From NCBI GenBank assembly GCA_937915865.1, contig CALGIG010000026.1, positions 5,913-69,912 on the forward strand: 64,000 nt of DNA. Reading direction: 5' to 3'. This document shows, piece after piece, positions 45,413 through 54,264 of this stretch. Position 1 is the stretch's first letter; each line of letters starts with the position of its first letter. A model generated the notes under the pieces. That model saw nothing but the letters and a program-made list of their open reading frames with translations. It did not search any database and was not told the origin of the DNA. This DNA is from an uncultured Prolixibacteraceae bacterium (GTDB taxonomy: Bacteria; Bacteroidota; Bacteroidia; Bacteroidales; Prolixibacteraceae). Made by a program: the position numbers and the translations under genes.

Positions 45413-47605
45413 CTATTTTACTTCAGTAATTTCAATTACAGCGCTGGTTAGTTCGCTGTTGTTGGGCAACGAAAGGCCAACTTTCATCAAATAGTCGCCC
45501 GAATACGTTTTTCCGTTGGGGAATCCTCCGGGGCCAAACATTCCGAAACCACGACCATTACTTTTCATTTTATTGATTTCCTCTACCTTATAAATTTTGT
45601 CAGAATCCAATCCCTGCAAACGCACCGGATAAAACTGGTTCATCGTACGCGGATGAAGCGCGAATGAGAAAAGTACCGATTTCGATTGATCTTTGCTCAC
45701 ATACATTAAAACAGCACGTTCCTGTTCGTAAGGCGAAATCAAACGGTATAAATCGCCACTCCAGATCAGGCTTTTCAGCCGGTTGTAATTCTGAACTGCT
45801 GCTTTGCTGAATTCAAGTTCATCCGGAGTCATTTCATTCACGCGAATGTCGTAACCCATTTTGCCCATCATGGCCACATCTGTCCGGTATTTCAGCGACT
45901 GTTTTCCCATAGAAGTAATATGGTTGCACGAAGTTATACTTGGGAAAAAATATGAATAACCCCATTGAATCATCACACGCTCGGCTGCGTCGGTATTGTC
46001 GCTGGGCCAAAACTCGGTGAAATATTTGAGTGCGCCATAGTCGGCACGGCCACCACCACCAGAACAAAGCATAATAGGCAATTTGGGGTATTTGGCCCGA
46101 ACACGTTCCATTACTTTGTAAAAACTACGGACGTACTCAATTTGTACATGCGACTGATTTTCTTTCAGATAAGGAGAATAAGTATTGGTCATCATACGGT
46201 TGCAATCCCATTTAATGAAAGCAATGTTCGGATTCTTAGTCATCATTTCGTCAACCACGCCAAATACAAAATCCTGAACTTTCGGGTTGGTTAAATCCAA
46301 TACCAGTTGATTGCGGTAATAATGTTCGTCGCGGTTAGGCAGCTTCAAAATCCAGTCGGGATGCTTTTCGTAAAGCTCGCTTTTCGGATTCACCATTTCT
46401 GGTTCAATCCATATCCCAAATTTCACGCCTTTGGCTTCGGCTTGCTGCACAAGGTAACCAATTCCGTGTGGCAATTTGGTTTTGGTTTCCTGCCAATCGC
46501 CCAATCCGGCGCGGTCGTTCGAGCGTGGGTATTTGTTCCCGAACCAGCCGTCGTCGAGCAAAAATACATCAACGCCCAGTTCTTTAGCGCTACCAAAAAG
46601 CTCGGTAAGTTTATCCTCGTTGAAATCGAAATAAGTAGCTTCCCAGTTATTCAATAGCGTTAAACGGGTTCCGTTTCCATCAAGCACACCATAATTTCGG
46701 GCCCAGTGGTGCAGGTTACGGGTGGCTAAACCTTTTCCTTCCTTGCTGTAAGTGAATATAAATTCCGGAGTAACGAAATTTTCGTTCGGCTTTAAATGAT
46801 ATTCCGAAGCAAACGGATTGATGCCTGAAACTACCCGAAGCGAATTTGAATTATCTATTTCAAACAACATCTGGAAACTACCTGTCCACCCAAGATTTGC
46901 TGCTATAACCTCACCTGAAGTTTCGGTTGCAGGCTGATTTTTGGAAAGCATAAACAAAGGAAACTCGTACATATTGGCACGTGTTCCCAGCTTACTGTCA
47001 ATAATCTTAATCCCACTGGTCAGCTGGCTTTCTTCCATGCGCATTTCTTTCGCCCAGTCGCCATGAAACTGTGTGAGAAAATACTTTTCAGCATCGAAGT
47101 GCAACATAGCCGATGCAAAGTTGGTCATTATTACAGGCTCTTTTTCCTGATGCTTAATTTCAGTCCAGGTTTTAAATACATTTTCAGCCTTGAAAGCCAC
47201 AATACTCAGCTTTACTTCAACCGGATATTTAGGATCATTCAACACAATAGAAGTGGTTGTCACGTTGCCATTGTCAACCGTTGAATCATCAGCGTAAAGC
47301 AATTCGAGCGAAGGATTGCCATCGTTGTGCAGCATTTTGATGGCAGGTTCGAACAAGTTATCAGTTCCCGAAGGCACATAAGCCTCGTTTCGTGGACTCA
47401 TCGACTGGTATTCGTCAGTCGATTTCAATTTTTCGCCCAAATAAAGCTGGTAAAGTTTCTGATTGGAGCCAACCGCATAAACTAATGCAGAATTTGCAGT
47501 TTCGATTTTGATCAACTTTTTAATTTCAAGTGGCCGTCCGCCTGGTTGAGCGAATGTAAAAACAGCCAGAAATGAAAAAAGTAATACAAGAATTTTTTTT
47601 CTCAT
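45413..47605 (-). CDS. GH36 alpha-galactosidase
   Basis: 730 residues with a signal peptide (MRKKILVLLFSFLAVFTFAQ). It has an N-terminal supersandwich domain, a catalytic TIM barrel with nucleophile Asp467 (KWDCNR) and acid/base Asp536 (SDNTDA), plus FLLDDGWFG and GIWIEPEMV typical of GH36, and a C-terminal beta domain. It releases alpha-linked galactose from oligosaccharides in the periplasm. No other glycoside hydrolase or SusCD genes are nearby; the HTCS gene 4 kb away is the only other glycan-related gene. Confidence 0.93.
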   Translation of the reverse strand: MRKKILVLLFSFLAVFTFAQPGGRPLEIKKLIKIETANSALVYAVGSNQKLYQLYLGEKLKSTDEYQSMSPRNEAYVPSGTDNLFEPAIKMLHNDGNPSLELLYADDSTVDNGNVTTTSIVLNDPKYPVEVKLSIVAFKAENVFKTWTEIKHQEKEPVIMTNFASAMLHFDAEKYFLTQFHGDWAKEMRMEESQLTSGIKIIDSKLGTRANMYEFPLFMLSKNQPATETSGEVIAANLGWTGSFQMLFEIDNSNSLRVVSGINPFASEYHLKPNENFVTPEFIFTYSKEGKGLATRNLHHWARNYGVLDGNGTRLTLLNNWEATYFDFNEDKLTELFGSAKELGVDVFLLDDGWFGNKYPRSNDRAGLGDWQETKTKLPHGIGYLVQQAEAKGVKFGIWIEPEMVNPKSELYEKHPDWILKLPNRDEHYYRNQLVLDLTNPKVQDFVFGVVDEMMTKNPNIAFIKWDCNRMMTNTYSPYLKENQSHVQIEYVRSFYKVMERVRAKYPKLPIMLCSGGGGRADYGALKYFTEFWPSDNTDAAERVMIQWGYSYFFPSITSCNHITSMGKQSLKYRTDVAMMGKMGYDIRVNEMTPDELEFSKAAVQNYNRLKSLIWSGDLYRLISPYEQERAVLMYVSKDQSKSVLFSFALHPRTMNQFYPVRLQGLDSDKIYKVEEINKMKSNGRGFGMFGPGGFPNGKTYSGDYLMKVGLSLPNNSELTSAVIEITEVK

Positions 47606-47889
47606 GATTGGTTACAGTTTAGGATTAATATTTGGCAATTTAAGCAGACCGGAGCCTTGTTTCCTATGTTGTCGAAAAATTGTTGCAAAATTTTCCGGTT
47701 CCAGATTTTGATAACAAGGTTGTACAAATCTACCACAATAAAAATAATGCAAGGAAATGATCAGAAAAAATACTCTGGAAGTTTGGCAATTTTTTATCGA
47801 CAGTTAGGAATATTTTCACGCAAATAATTGTTTACACATTGTGCAATTTCATTAATTGAAAGCATTAATTTTATAAAAACATCTCCACA

Positions 47890-48627
47890 ATGAAATTCAA
47901 AGCATTTCACAAATTGTCGTATGGTTTATACCTTGTTGCATCCGAATACCAGGGGAAAAAAACGGGATACATTGCCAATACTGTTTTTCAGGTGACTTCA
48001 ACGCCTCCGCAAATAGCCATTTCGTGCCATAAAGACAATTTCTCGACAAAAGTTATTCTCAATTCAGGTGTGTTTTCAATATCAGTCCTGAAAAAGGAAG
48101 TGAACATGAAAATTATTGGCGATTTTGGATTTATGTCGTCTGGCGAAATAAACAAATTCAGTGGAATCAATTATCTGAAAGGTATTTCGGGTTCACCTGT
48201 TGTTATCGATAGTTCTATCGCATGGTTCGATTGTAAGGTTGTTAAATCAATAGACCTTGGTACGCATTACCTGATAATTGGCGAAGTACTTGATTCAGAT
48301 ATTATTTCGGATGACGAACCACTCACCTATCAGTATTACCGCGAAAAATATAAAATGTTCTCGCCAAAGAACTCGCCTACTTTTATCGAAAAATCAAAAC
48401 TTGAAGAAGAGATTCAAACCATTATTGTAGAAGATAAAGGTGCAGATACCGATGTAACCTATTTTGATGGGCAACGATACGTATGTGCAATTTGCGGTTT
48501 TGTTTACGACCCCGGAGAAGGAGACCCAACACTTGGAATACCCGCTGGTACATCATTCGAAGAACTTCCGGAAGACTATCGGTGCCCTATTTGTAATGCC
48601 GGGAAAGAATATTTTAAGGAGGAATAA
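47890..48627 (+). CDS. Flavin reductase-rubredoxin fusion (high-molecular-weight rubredoxin type)
   Basis: 245 residues. The first ~165 residues form a flavoredoxin-like FMN-binding domain (GYIANTVFQVTSTPPQIAIS, 20 residues). The last ~55 are a complete rubredoxin with Cys199, 202, 232 and 235 (CAICGFVYDPGEGDP, YRCPICNAG). In Moorella this architecture (Hrb) passes NAD(P)H electrons to a flavodiiron protein for O2/NO reduction. No flavodiiron gene is adjacent here. It acts in the cytoplasm, probably in oxygen or NO protection. Confidence 0.88.
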   Translation: MKFKAFHKLSYGLYLVASEYQGKKTGYIANTVFQVTSTPPQIAISCHKDNFSTKVILNSGVFSISVLKKEVNMKIIGDFGFMSSGEINKFSGINYLKGISGSPVVIDSSIAWFDCKVVKSIDLGTHYLIIGEVLDSDIISDDEPLTYQYYREKYKMFSPKNSPTFIEKSKLEEEIQTIIVEDKGADTDVTYFDGQRYVCAICGFVYDPGEGDPTLGIPAGTSFEELPEDYRCPICNAGKEYFKEE

Positions 48628-48744
48628 TCATTGCATTCAAATCGTTAAAGAAACATGAAAATTCACTTTTCAATAGTCGAAATTCTGTTTTGACGCAATT
48701 TTTAACCTATTTTGGCAGATATGTTCCAATAAAAACAGGCGAGA

Positions 48745-49437
48745 ATGTTACGAATTCATTGTTTTCAACATGTTCATTACGAAGATTTAGGGTGTATTAC
48801 CCAATGGTGTGAAATGAATAATCATCTGGTTACCTACACCCGGTTCTACGAGGAGAATTCCATACCTGAAATTGACAACTACGATTGGCTAATCGTTATG
48901 GGTGGGCCAATGGGGATTTACGATGAGGAAGAATTTCACTGGCTAAAAGCCGAAAAGCAAGCTATTAAACTAGCCATTGATGCCGAAAAGACTGTTTTGG
49001 GAATTTGTCTTGGTTCTCAATTAATTGCTGATGTTTTGGGAGCTAATGTATTTCCCAATCACGAAAAAGAAATTGGTTGGTTCGATATTCGGTTAACACC
49101 TTCGGGCCAATCTGCCCCGCTATTTACAAAGTTAGGGACACAACTAAAAGTATTTCATTGGCACGGCGATACATTTAATCTCCCGGAAGGAGCAATACAT
49201 CTCGCTGAATCAACTGCTTGTAAAAACCAGGCATACCTGTTTAACGAAAAAGTGCTTGGCCTTCAATTCCATTTTGAAGTTACAATGCAAAGTTTGGAAC
49301 TTATGTTACTAAATGGCAAAAACGAACTTGTTCAGGCGCAATTTATTCAAAATGAACATGAAATACTTGGTAACACTGGTTTTATTCAGGAAAACAACAA
49401 TAGAATGTTCAATATCCTCGACTTTTTGGCTCAGTAA
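48745..49437 (+). CDS. Class I glutamine amidotransferase-like protein
   Basis: 230 residues. Catalytic Cys in LGICLGSQLIAD (~97), with His/Glu supplied by LQFHFEVT (~175-181); the WLIVMGGPMGIYDEE loop is typical of the GMP-synthase-glutaminase-like branch (YfeJ type). It probably hydrolyses gamma-glutamyl bonds. Free-standing, with no synthase partner alongside, so substrate is unclear. Cytoplasmic. Confidence 0.85.
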   Translation: MLRIHCFQHVHYEDLGCITQWCEMNNHLVTYTRFYEENSIPEIDNYDWLIVMGGPMGIYDEEEFHWLKAEKQAIKLAIDAEKTVLGICLGSQLIADVLGANVFPNHEKEIGWFDIRLTPSGQSAPLFTKLGTQLKVFHWHGDTFNLPEGAIHLAESTACKNQAYLFNEKVLGLQFHFEVTMQSLELMLLNGKNELVQAQFIQNEHEILGNTGFIQENNNRMFNILDFLAQ

Positions 49438-49520
49438 AAAAACGTTAAAACTAATTCATAGTGAAAATTAGTTTACTGATTTAGAACCCGGCGAGAAGGT
49501 AAGCATTTGGATGATTTAAC

Positions 49521-49528
49521 TATTTTTG
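49521..49528 (+). promoter_or_regulatory. Candidate -7 box for the agmatine gene cluster
   Basis: TATTTTTG fits TAnnTTTG, 21 bp before the aguB ATG. No TTG is found 19-21 nt upstream, so weak. Confidence 0.3.
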
Positions 49529-49549
49529 CCACACAAATATTGAAGCACC

Positions 49550-50434
49550 ATGAAGAAAAATTATACCATAGCCCTAACCCAGATTTCGTTGGATGGAAAT
49601 CCTGAAATCAACCTGAAGAAATGTATCGAATGGATTCGTAAAGCTGTAACTCTTGGAGCTAATGTGGTTTGCTTACCCGAATTATACAGCTCATTTTATT
49701 TTTGCCAGAGTGAAAATCACGATTATTTCAACCTGGCCGAACCATTACATAACGATTCCTATAGAGCATTCAGCGCTTTAGCTGGCGAGCTTGGAGTGGT
49801 GCTTATTGTTCCTTTTTTTGAGCGAAGGGCATCGGGTTTATATCACAATTCGGCATATATTATTGATAACGATGGGTCGCAGGCCGGCCTTTATCGTAAA
49901 ATGCACATCCCGGATGACCCCAGTTATTACGAAAAATTTTACTTTACACCCGGCGATATAGGTTTTAAAGCCTTTGATACAAAAGTTGGCAAAATTGGCA
50001 CATTGATATGCTGGGACCAGTGGTATCCTGAAGGAGCCCGATTGACTGCCCTGCAAGGCGCTGATGTTCTATTTTATCCAACTGCTATTGGCTGGCACCC
50101 TCACGAAAAAGAGCAATATGGAGTAAAACAACACGACGCATGGCGAACTGTGCAACGTGGACATGCTGTGGCCAACGGAATATTTGTTGCCGCATGTAAC
50201 CGTGTCGGATTTGAGAAACCGGTAGAAACTTCGGCGGGAATCGAATTCTGGGGAGCATCGTTTATTGCCGGGCCTCAGGGCGAAATTTTGGCAGAAGCAT
50301 CGCACGACAAAGAAGAAATTTTGATTGCGGAGATCGATCATGCACTGATGGAAGATGTGCGCCGTAACTGGCCTTTCCTGCGCGACCGCCGCATCGATGC
50401 TTATAGCGATATTACCAAACGTTTTATCGATTAA
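49550..50434 (+). CDS. aguB: N-carbamoylputrescine amidase
   Basis: 294 residues, nitrilase superfamily. The Glu-Lys-Cys triad is Glu44 (CLPELY), Lys117 (LYRKMHIPDDP) and Cys154 (LICWDQWYPE). The long, conserved IPDDPSYYEKFYF and AIGWHPHEKEQYG stretches mark the AguB branch. It splits N-carbamoylputrescine to putrescine, CO2 and ammonia. aguA lies two genes downstream, which settles the pathway. Confidence 0.93.
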   Translation: MKKNYTIALTQISLDGNPEINLKKCIEWIRKAVTLGANVVCLPELYSSFYFCQSENHDYFNLAEPLHNDSYRAFSALAGELGVVLIVPFFERRASGLYHNSAYIIDNDGSQAGLYRKMHIPDDPSYYEKFYFTPGDIGFKAFDTKVGKIGTLICWDQWYPEGARLTALQGADVLFYPTAIGWHPHEKEQYGVKQHDAWRTVQRGHAVANGIFVAACNRVGFEKPVETSAGIEFWGASFIAGPQGEILAEASHDKEEILIAEIDHALMEDVRRNWPFLRDRRIDAYSDITKRFID

Positions 50435-50447
50435 TTGCGACTATAAA

Positions 50448-51068
50448 ATGAGAAAAAAAGCGATTATTTTCGATCTCGATAACACAATTTACCTGGTTAG
50501 CTCAATCGCCGACCGGCTATTCAAAACGCTCTTCGGGATTATTGCTGAAAGCGGTGAATTCGTGGGCAATCTGGAAAATATAAAAGCTGAAATAATGCGG
50601 CGCCCCTTTCAATATGTTGCCGACGAATTTGAATTCAGTGCAAAACTAAAATCTGCTTGTTTTAACCACCTCAAAAATCTGACTTACGATCAAGCCATAA
50701 ATCCGGTTGAAAATTATGAAACAATCAGGAATTTTGCCCACCTGAAATTTTTGGTAACAACTGGATTCAATAACCTGCAAAACAGCAAAATAGGACATTT
50801 AGGCATTACAAACGATTTCGAGCAGATTTTCATTATCGATCCTTCAGAAACTGCAAAAACAAAACGCGATATTTTCAAGGAAATTTTAATCAATTATAAC
50901 CTGAAATCAACCGAAGTATTAGTAGTTGGCGACGATTTGAACTCAGAAATAAAAGCTGCTTCAGAGCTCGGAATTGAGTCGGTTTTATATGATTTCAAAG
51001 CCATTCACATACAAACTGAAAGCCAAAAGGTTATCCGCAATTTTTCGGAACTGAAAAACTACATTTAA
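50448..51068 (+). CDS. HAD-superfamily hydrolase (pyrimidine 5'-nucleotidase-like)
   Basis: 206 residues from the ATG at 50448; the open frame upstream overlaps aguB and is not coding. Motif I is IIFDLDNTIY (Asp at ~9 and 11), motif II FLVTTGF, motif IV VVGDDLNSEIKAASELG. The cap is a small helical type. It lies between aguB and aguA with gaps of 13 and 18 bp, so it is very likely co-transcribed. No known step of the agmatine pathway needs a phosphatase; its substrate is open. Confidence 0.85.
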   Translation: MRKKAIIFDLDNTIYLVSSIADRLFKTLFGIIAESGEFVGNLENIKAEIMRRPFQYVADEFEFSAKLKSACFNHLKNLTYDQAINPVENYETIRNFAHLKFLVTTGFNNLQNSKIGHLGITNDFEQIFIIDPSETAKTKRDIFKEILINYNLKSTEVLVVGDDLNSEIKAASELGIESVLYDFKAIHIQTESQKVIRNFSELKNYI

Positions 51069-51086
51069 AAATTTATCATTCATACA

Positions 51087-52130
51087 ATGAGCAACTTAAT
51101 TCGTCGTTTCCCTGCTGAATGGGAAAAACATCAGGCAACACTTTTATCGTTTCCATCGGAAGGCCGCGATTGGCCTGGGAAATACCATGCTATAAAATGG
51201 GCTTTTGTTGAAATGATAAAAAAAGTGACGGCTTATGAACCGGTTATTCTGGTTGTAAAAAACGACGAATTGCGTGAAAAGATAGCAGTGATGCTTGAGC
51301 AAGCCCATATCAATCCTTCGGCTGTAAGTTATATTCTGAAAGATACCAACCGCAACTGGATGCGCGATTCCGGGCCTGCTATCGTAAAAACAGCTAACGG
51401 CGCTCGCGAAGCCATTCAGTTTGGATTTACCGGCTGGGCAAAATACAAAAACCATAAAAAAGATCAGGGAATACCTGCGGCGGTCGCCGGTCACCTTGGA
51501 ATAAACCTTATTCAGGCAAAATACAAAAACAAATTAGTTGTATTGGAAGGAGGCTCAATTGATGTAAACGGCTGTGGCACATTAATTACCACCGAAGAAT
51601 GTTTGATGGACCCGGTTCAGCAGGTACGTAACCCCGGATTCTGTAAGCAAGATTATGAAAATGTGTTTCGTGAATACCTCGGCGTCACCAATACCATTTG
51701 GTTGGGCGAAGGCATTGAAGGCGACGATACACACGGCCATGTTGACGACATTTGCAGGTTTGTTAACCCTAATACTGTAGTTGCCACTTATGAGCCAAAT
51801 TCAACCGATCCAAACCATCATAAACTCAAAGCCAATCTGGAAATATTGAAGAATGCCCGGCTGGAAAATGGCGAAAAACTGAACATCGTAAAAATGCCAA
51901 TGCCATCAAGACTCGATTTCGAAGATTTGCGTTTACCAGCCAGTTATGTGAATTTCCTGGTAACTAACGGATGTGTATTGGTGCCTACTTTCAACGATAA
52001 AAACGATTACCAGGCATTGGGCATACTCGCAGAACTATTTCCTAACCGCGATGTAATAGGCATTAATGCAGTAGACTTAGTTTGGGGATTAGGAACTTTA
52101 CATTGCCTGAGTCACGAAATCTGCGGATAA
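51087..52130 (+). CDS. aguA: Agmatine deiminase
   Basis: 347 residues of the peptidyl-arginine deiminase fold. The nucleophile is Cys340 in GLGTLHCLSHE; the guanidine-binding motifs NRNWMRDSGP and GDDTHGHVDD are complete, and EGGSIDVNG is present. It converts agmatine to N-carbamoylputrescine and ammonia, the substrate of AguB. Together with AguB it makes putrescine without ornithine decarboxylase. It ends 16 bp from the convergent permease gene. Confidence 0.94.
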   Translation: MSNLIRRFPAEWEKHQATLLSFPSEGRDWPGKYHAIKWAFVEMIKKVTAYEPVILVVKNDELREKIAVMLEQAHINPSAVSYILKDTNRNWMRDSGPAIVKTANGAREAIQFGFTGWAKYKNHKKDQGIPAAVAGHLGINLIQAKYKNKLVVLEGGSIDVNGCGTLITTEECLMDPVQQVRNPGFCKQDYENVFREYLGVTNTIWLGEGIEGDDTHGHVDDICRFVNPNTVVATYEPNSTDPNHHKLKANLEILKNARLENGEKLNIVKMPMPSRLDFEDLRLPASYVNFLVTNGCVLVPTFNDKNDYQALGILAELFPNRDVIGINAVDLVWGLGTLHCLSHEICG

Positions 52131-52145
52131 TATTCAGTATAAGTC

Positions 52146-53894
52146 TTATTGGCGAATAAAACCTGTATCTTCTCCACTTATCCTGCTGTTTTTAATTCCG
52201 TACGAAAAATAAATTACCAGGCCAATAATTAGCCAAATTCCAAATCGGAACCAGTTGGTAGTCCCTAATTCGCTCATCAGGTAAAGGTTGGTGAGCAAAC
52301 CTAAAACAGGAATTAACGACCAGCGCTTTAAAATAGCCTTGTATGAAATTATTAACGAAACAACTACAAAAATGAGCGAAGGGTAATGATGACGGATTAT
52401 CAATAACAAATTATAATCTTCGCCATGATCGGTTGCTATTTTCGAGAAATCGATACCCGAATTCCACATCAACAAAACAACCACAACCCATATCGGAATG
52501 AGATAACGGCGACTATCGGCATAAGGAACACGAAAGCCTTTACCATCGCCTGTATCTTTACCCAACGGATTCAGTACAATTATTCCTCCTGAAACAAGAA
52601 CAAAGGCAAATAATGTTCCTATACTGGTTAAATCGGTCACTTCAGTTAAATTCATAAAAAGCGATGGAATTGCAACAATAAAACCGGTTAAAATAGTAGA
52701 GAAACCAGGAGTACGGTATTTGGGGTGCAATCTGGCAAAAATAGGGGGAAGCAGCCCATCGCGGCTCATGCTCATCCAGATACGGGGCTGCCCCAACTGA
52801 AATACCAGCAATACACTAGCCATAGCTATTACGGCACCAGTAGCAATCAATCCCGAAAGTTTTGTCAGGTGCAGTTTTGTAAAAACATAGGCCATAGGGT
52901 CGGATACCCCAAGTTCGCTGGATGGTACCATTCCCGTTAAAACCAAGCTGATAAGAACATACAAAATTGTTGTAATCAGTAAAGCATAAAACATTGATAA
53001 TGGTAAGTCGCGCCGTGGGTTCTTACATTCTTCGGCAGTTGTCGAAATAGCATCGAAACCAATATAAGCAAAGAAAACACCTGAAACACCTTTCATAACC
53101 CCACTAATTCCATTGGGAGCAAACGGGCTCCAGTTTTCGGGTTTCACATAAAAAGCGCCAATTCCGATAACCAAAAGCAACAGAACAACTTTCAGCACAA
53201 CAAAAAAGTCGTTAGTAATACGCGATTCGCGAATACCAATGTAACAAATCCATGTAATTACGACCACAATAAACAGGGCTGGAATATCGGCAACTAAATG
53301 AAAATTACCAATCTGTGGGGCATCAAGCCAGGCATGGTAAGCTTCCTGAAGGTCGGAGCTCAAATTTACCAATGGAGTACCAGATTTAATGGCTTCCAAT
53401 GCAGTATGGTAACCTCTCGATGCACTTAAGAAATCGGTCGAAAGATAGTCTGGAATGTGAAAACCTAATCCGTCCATCAATCCGGTAAAATAGCCCGACC
53501 AGGAAATAGCAACTGCAATATTTCCGATAGCATATTCCATGATCAGGTCCCAGCCAATGATCCAGGCAATTAATTCACCAAAACTTATATACGCATAAGT
53601 ATAAGCGCTTCCACTAATTGGAATAGCCGAGGCAAATTCGGCGTAGCACATAGCCGATAATCCGCAGGCAATGGCAGTGAAGACAAACAACAGCGAAACA
53701 GCAGGCCCTCCGCTGGCAGCTGCATTTCCAATAGTACTAAAAATACCAGCTCCAATTATTGCAGCTACACCAAGGGCCGTAAGGTCAAAAACCCGCAACA
53801 TGCGTTTCATCCCACCATGATGCCCTTCCTGCAACTCAACATCATTTAAAATTCGGGAAACCGATTTCTTTCTTAGTAAATTTTCAAACTTCAC
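52146..53894 (-). CDS. APC-superfamily amino acid/polyamine permease
   Basis: 582 residues with about 14 membrane helices. It has the cationic amino acid transporter-like start (MLRVFDLTALGVAAIIGAGIFSTIG, cited for the GAGIF unit), the conserved FFAYIGFDAISTTAEE motif and KNPRRDLP loop. A large extracellular-type loop (~150-200) separates helices 4-5. Next to aguA/aguB it might bring in arginine, agmatine or export putrescine (inference only). On the minus strand TATTTTTG boxes at 53899-53906 and 53913-53920 lie just before the start. Confidence 0.88.
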   Translation of the reverse strand: MKFENLLRKKSVSRILNDVELQEGHHGGMKRMLRVFDLTALGVAAIIGAGIFSTIGNAAASGGPAVSLLFVFTAIACGLSAMCYAEFASAIPISGSAYTYAYISFGELIAWIIGWDLIMEYAIGNIAVAISWSGYFTGLMDGLGFHIPDYLSTDFLSASRGYHTALEAIKSGTPLVNLSSDLQEAYHAWLDAPQIGNFHLVADIPALFIVVVITWICYIGIRESRITNDFFVVLKVVLLLLVIGIGAFYVKPENWSPFAPNGISGVMKGVSGVFFAYIGFDAISTTAEECKNPRRDLPLSMFYALLITTILYVLISLVLTGMVPSSELGVSDPMAYVFTKLHLTKLSGLIATGAVIAMASVLLVFQLGQPRIWMSMSRDGLLPPIFARLHPKYRTPGFSTILTGFIVAIPSLFMNLTEVTDLTSIGTLFAFVLVSGGIIVLNPLGKDTGDGKGFRVPYADSRRYLIPIWVVVVLLMWNSGIDFSKIATDHGEDYNLLLIIRHHYPSLIFVVVSLIISYKAILKRWSLIPVLGLLTNLYLMSELGTTNWFRFGIWLIIGLVIYFSYGIKNSRISGEDTGFIRQ

Positions 53895-54264
53895 CTATCA
53901 AAAATATATGGTCAAAAATAAATAAAAAATATAACCATCAGTCAAAACCCCGGATTTTAGAGGCACATAAAAATATCTAACTAAATTTCGGGTGAAGCTC
54001 AAAACTATAATTTATGAAAAATGAATCAGAAAATGTTGAAATAAAAATCAGCATTATTTTTCAAGTTTTGAATAATAAAAACTGATTATTCCCAGTTTCC
54101 CTGTAATTATCGCAGGATAAAAAGCCTGATTTTTCATGATTATTAATGTCAATAATACGTATGGAATGCTTGTCTTTCCATGTATTTGGTTATTTTTACA
54201 AAGCAATAACACTATAGCCCCAATCGCACCGCAAAATAGTTTTTCATTGAAAAAATGAACTGGT
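53895..54264. other. Divergent gap between the permease and the giant repeat protein genes
   Basis: 370 bp, A+T-rich. For the rightward gene there is TTG (54170-54172) and TATTTTTA (54191-54198) with an 18-nt spacer, a partial promoter match. A 23-codon ATG frame at 54014 looks spurious. Nothing else is recognised. Confidence 0.35.
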
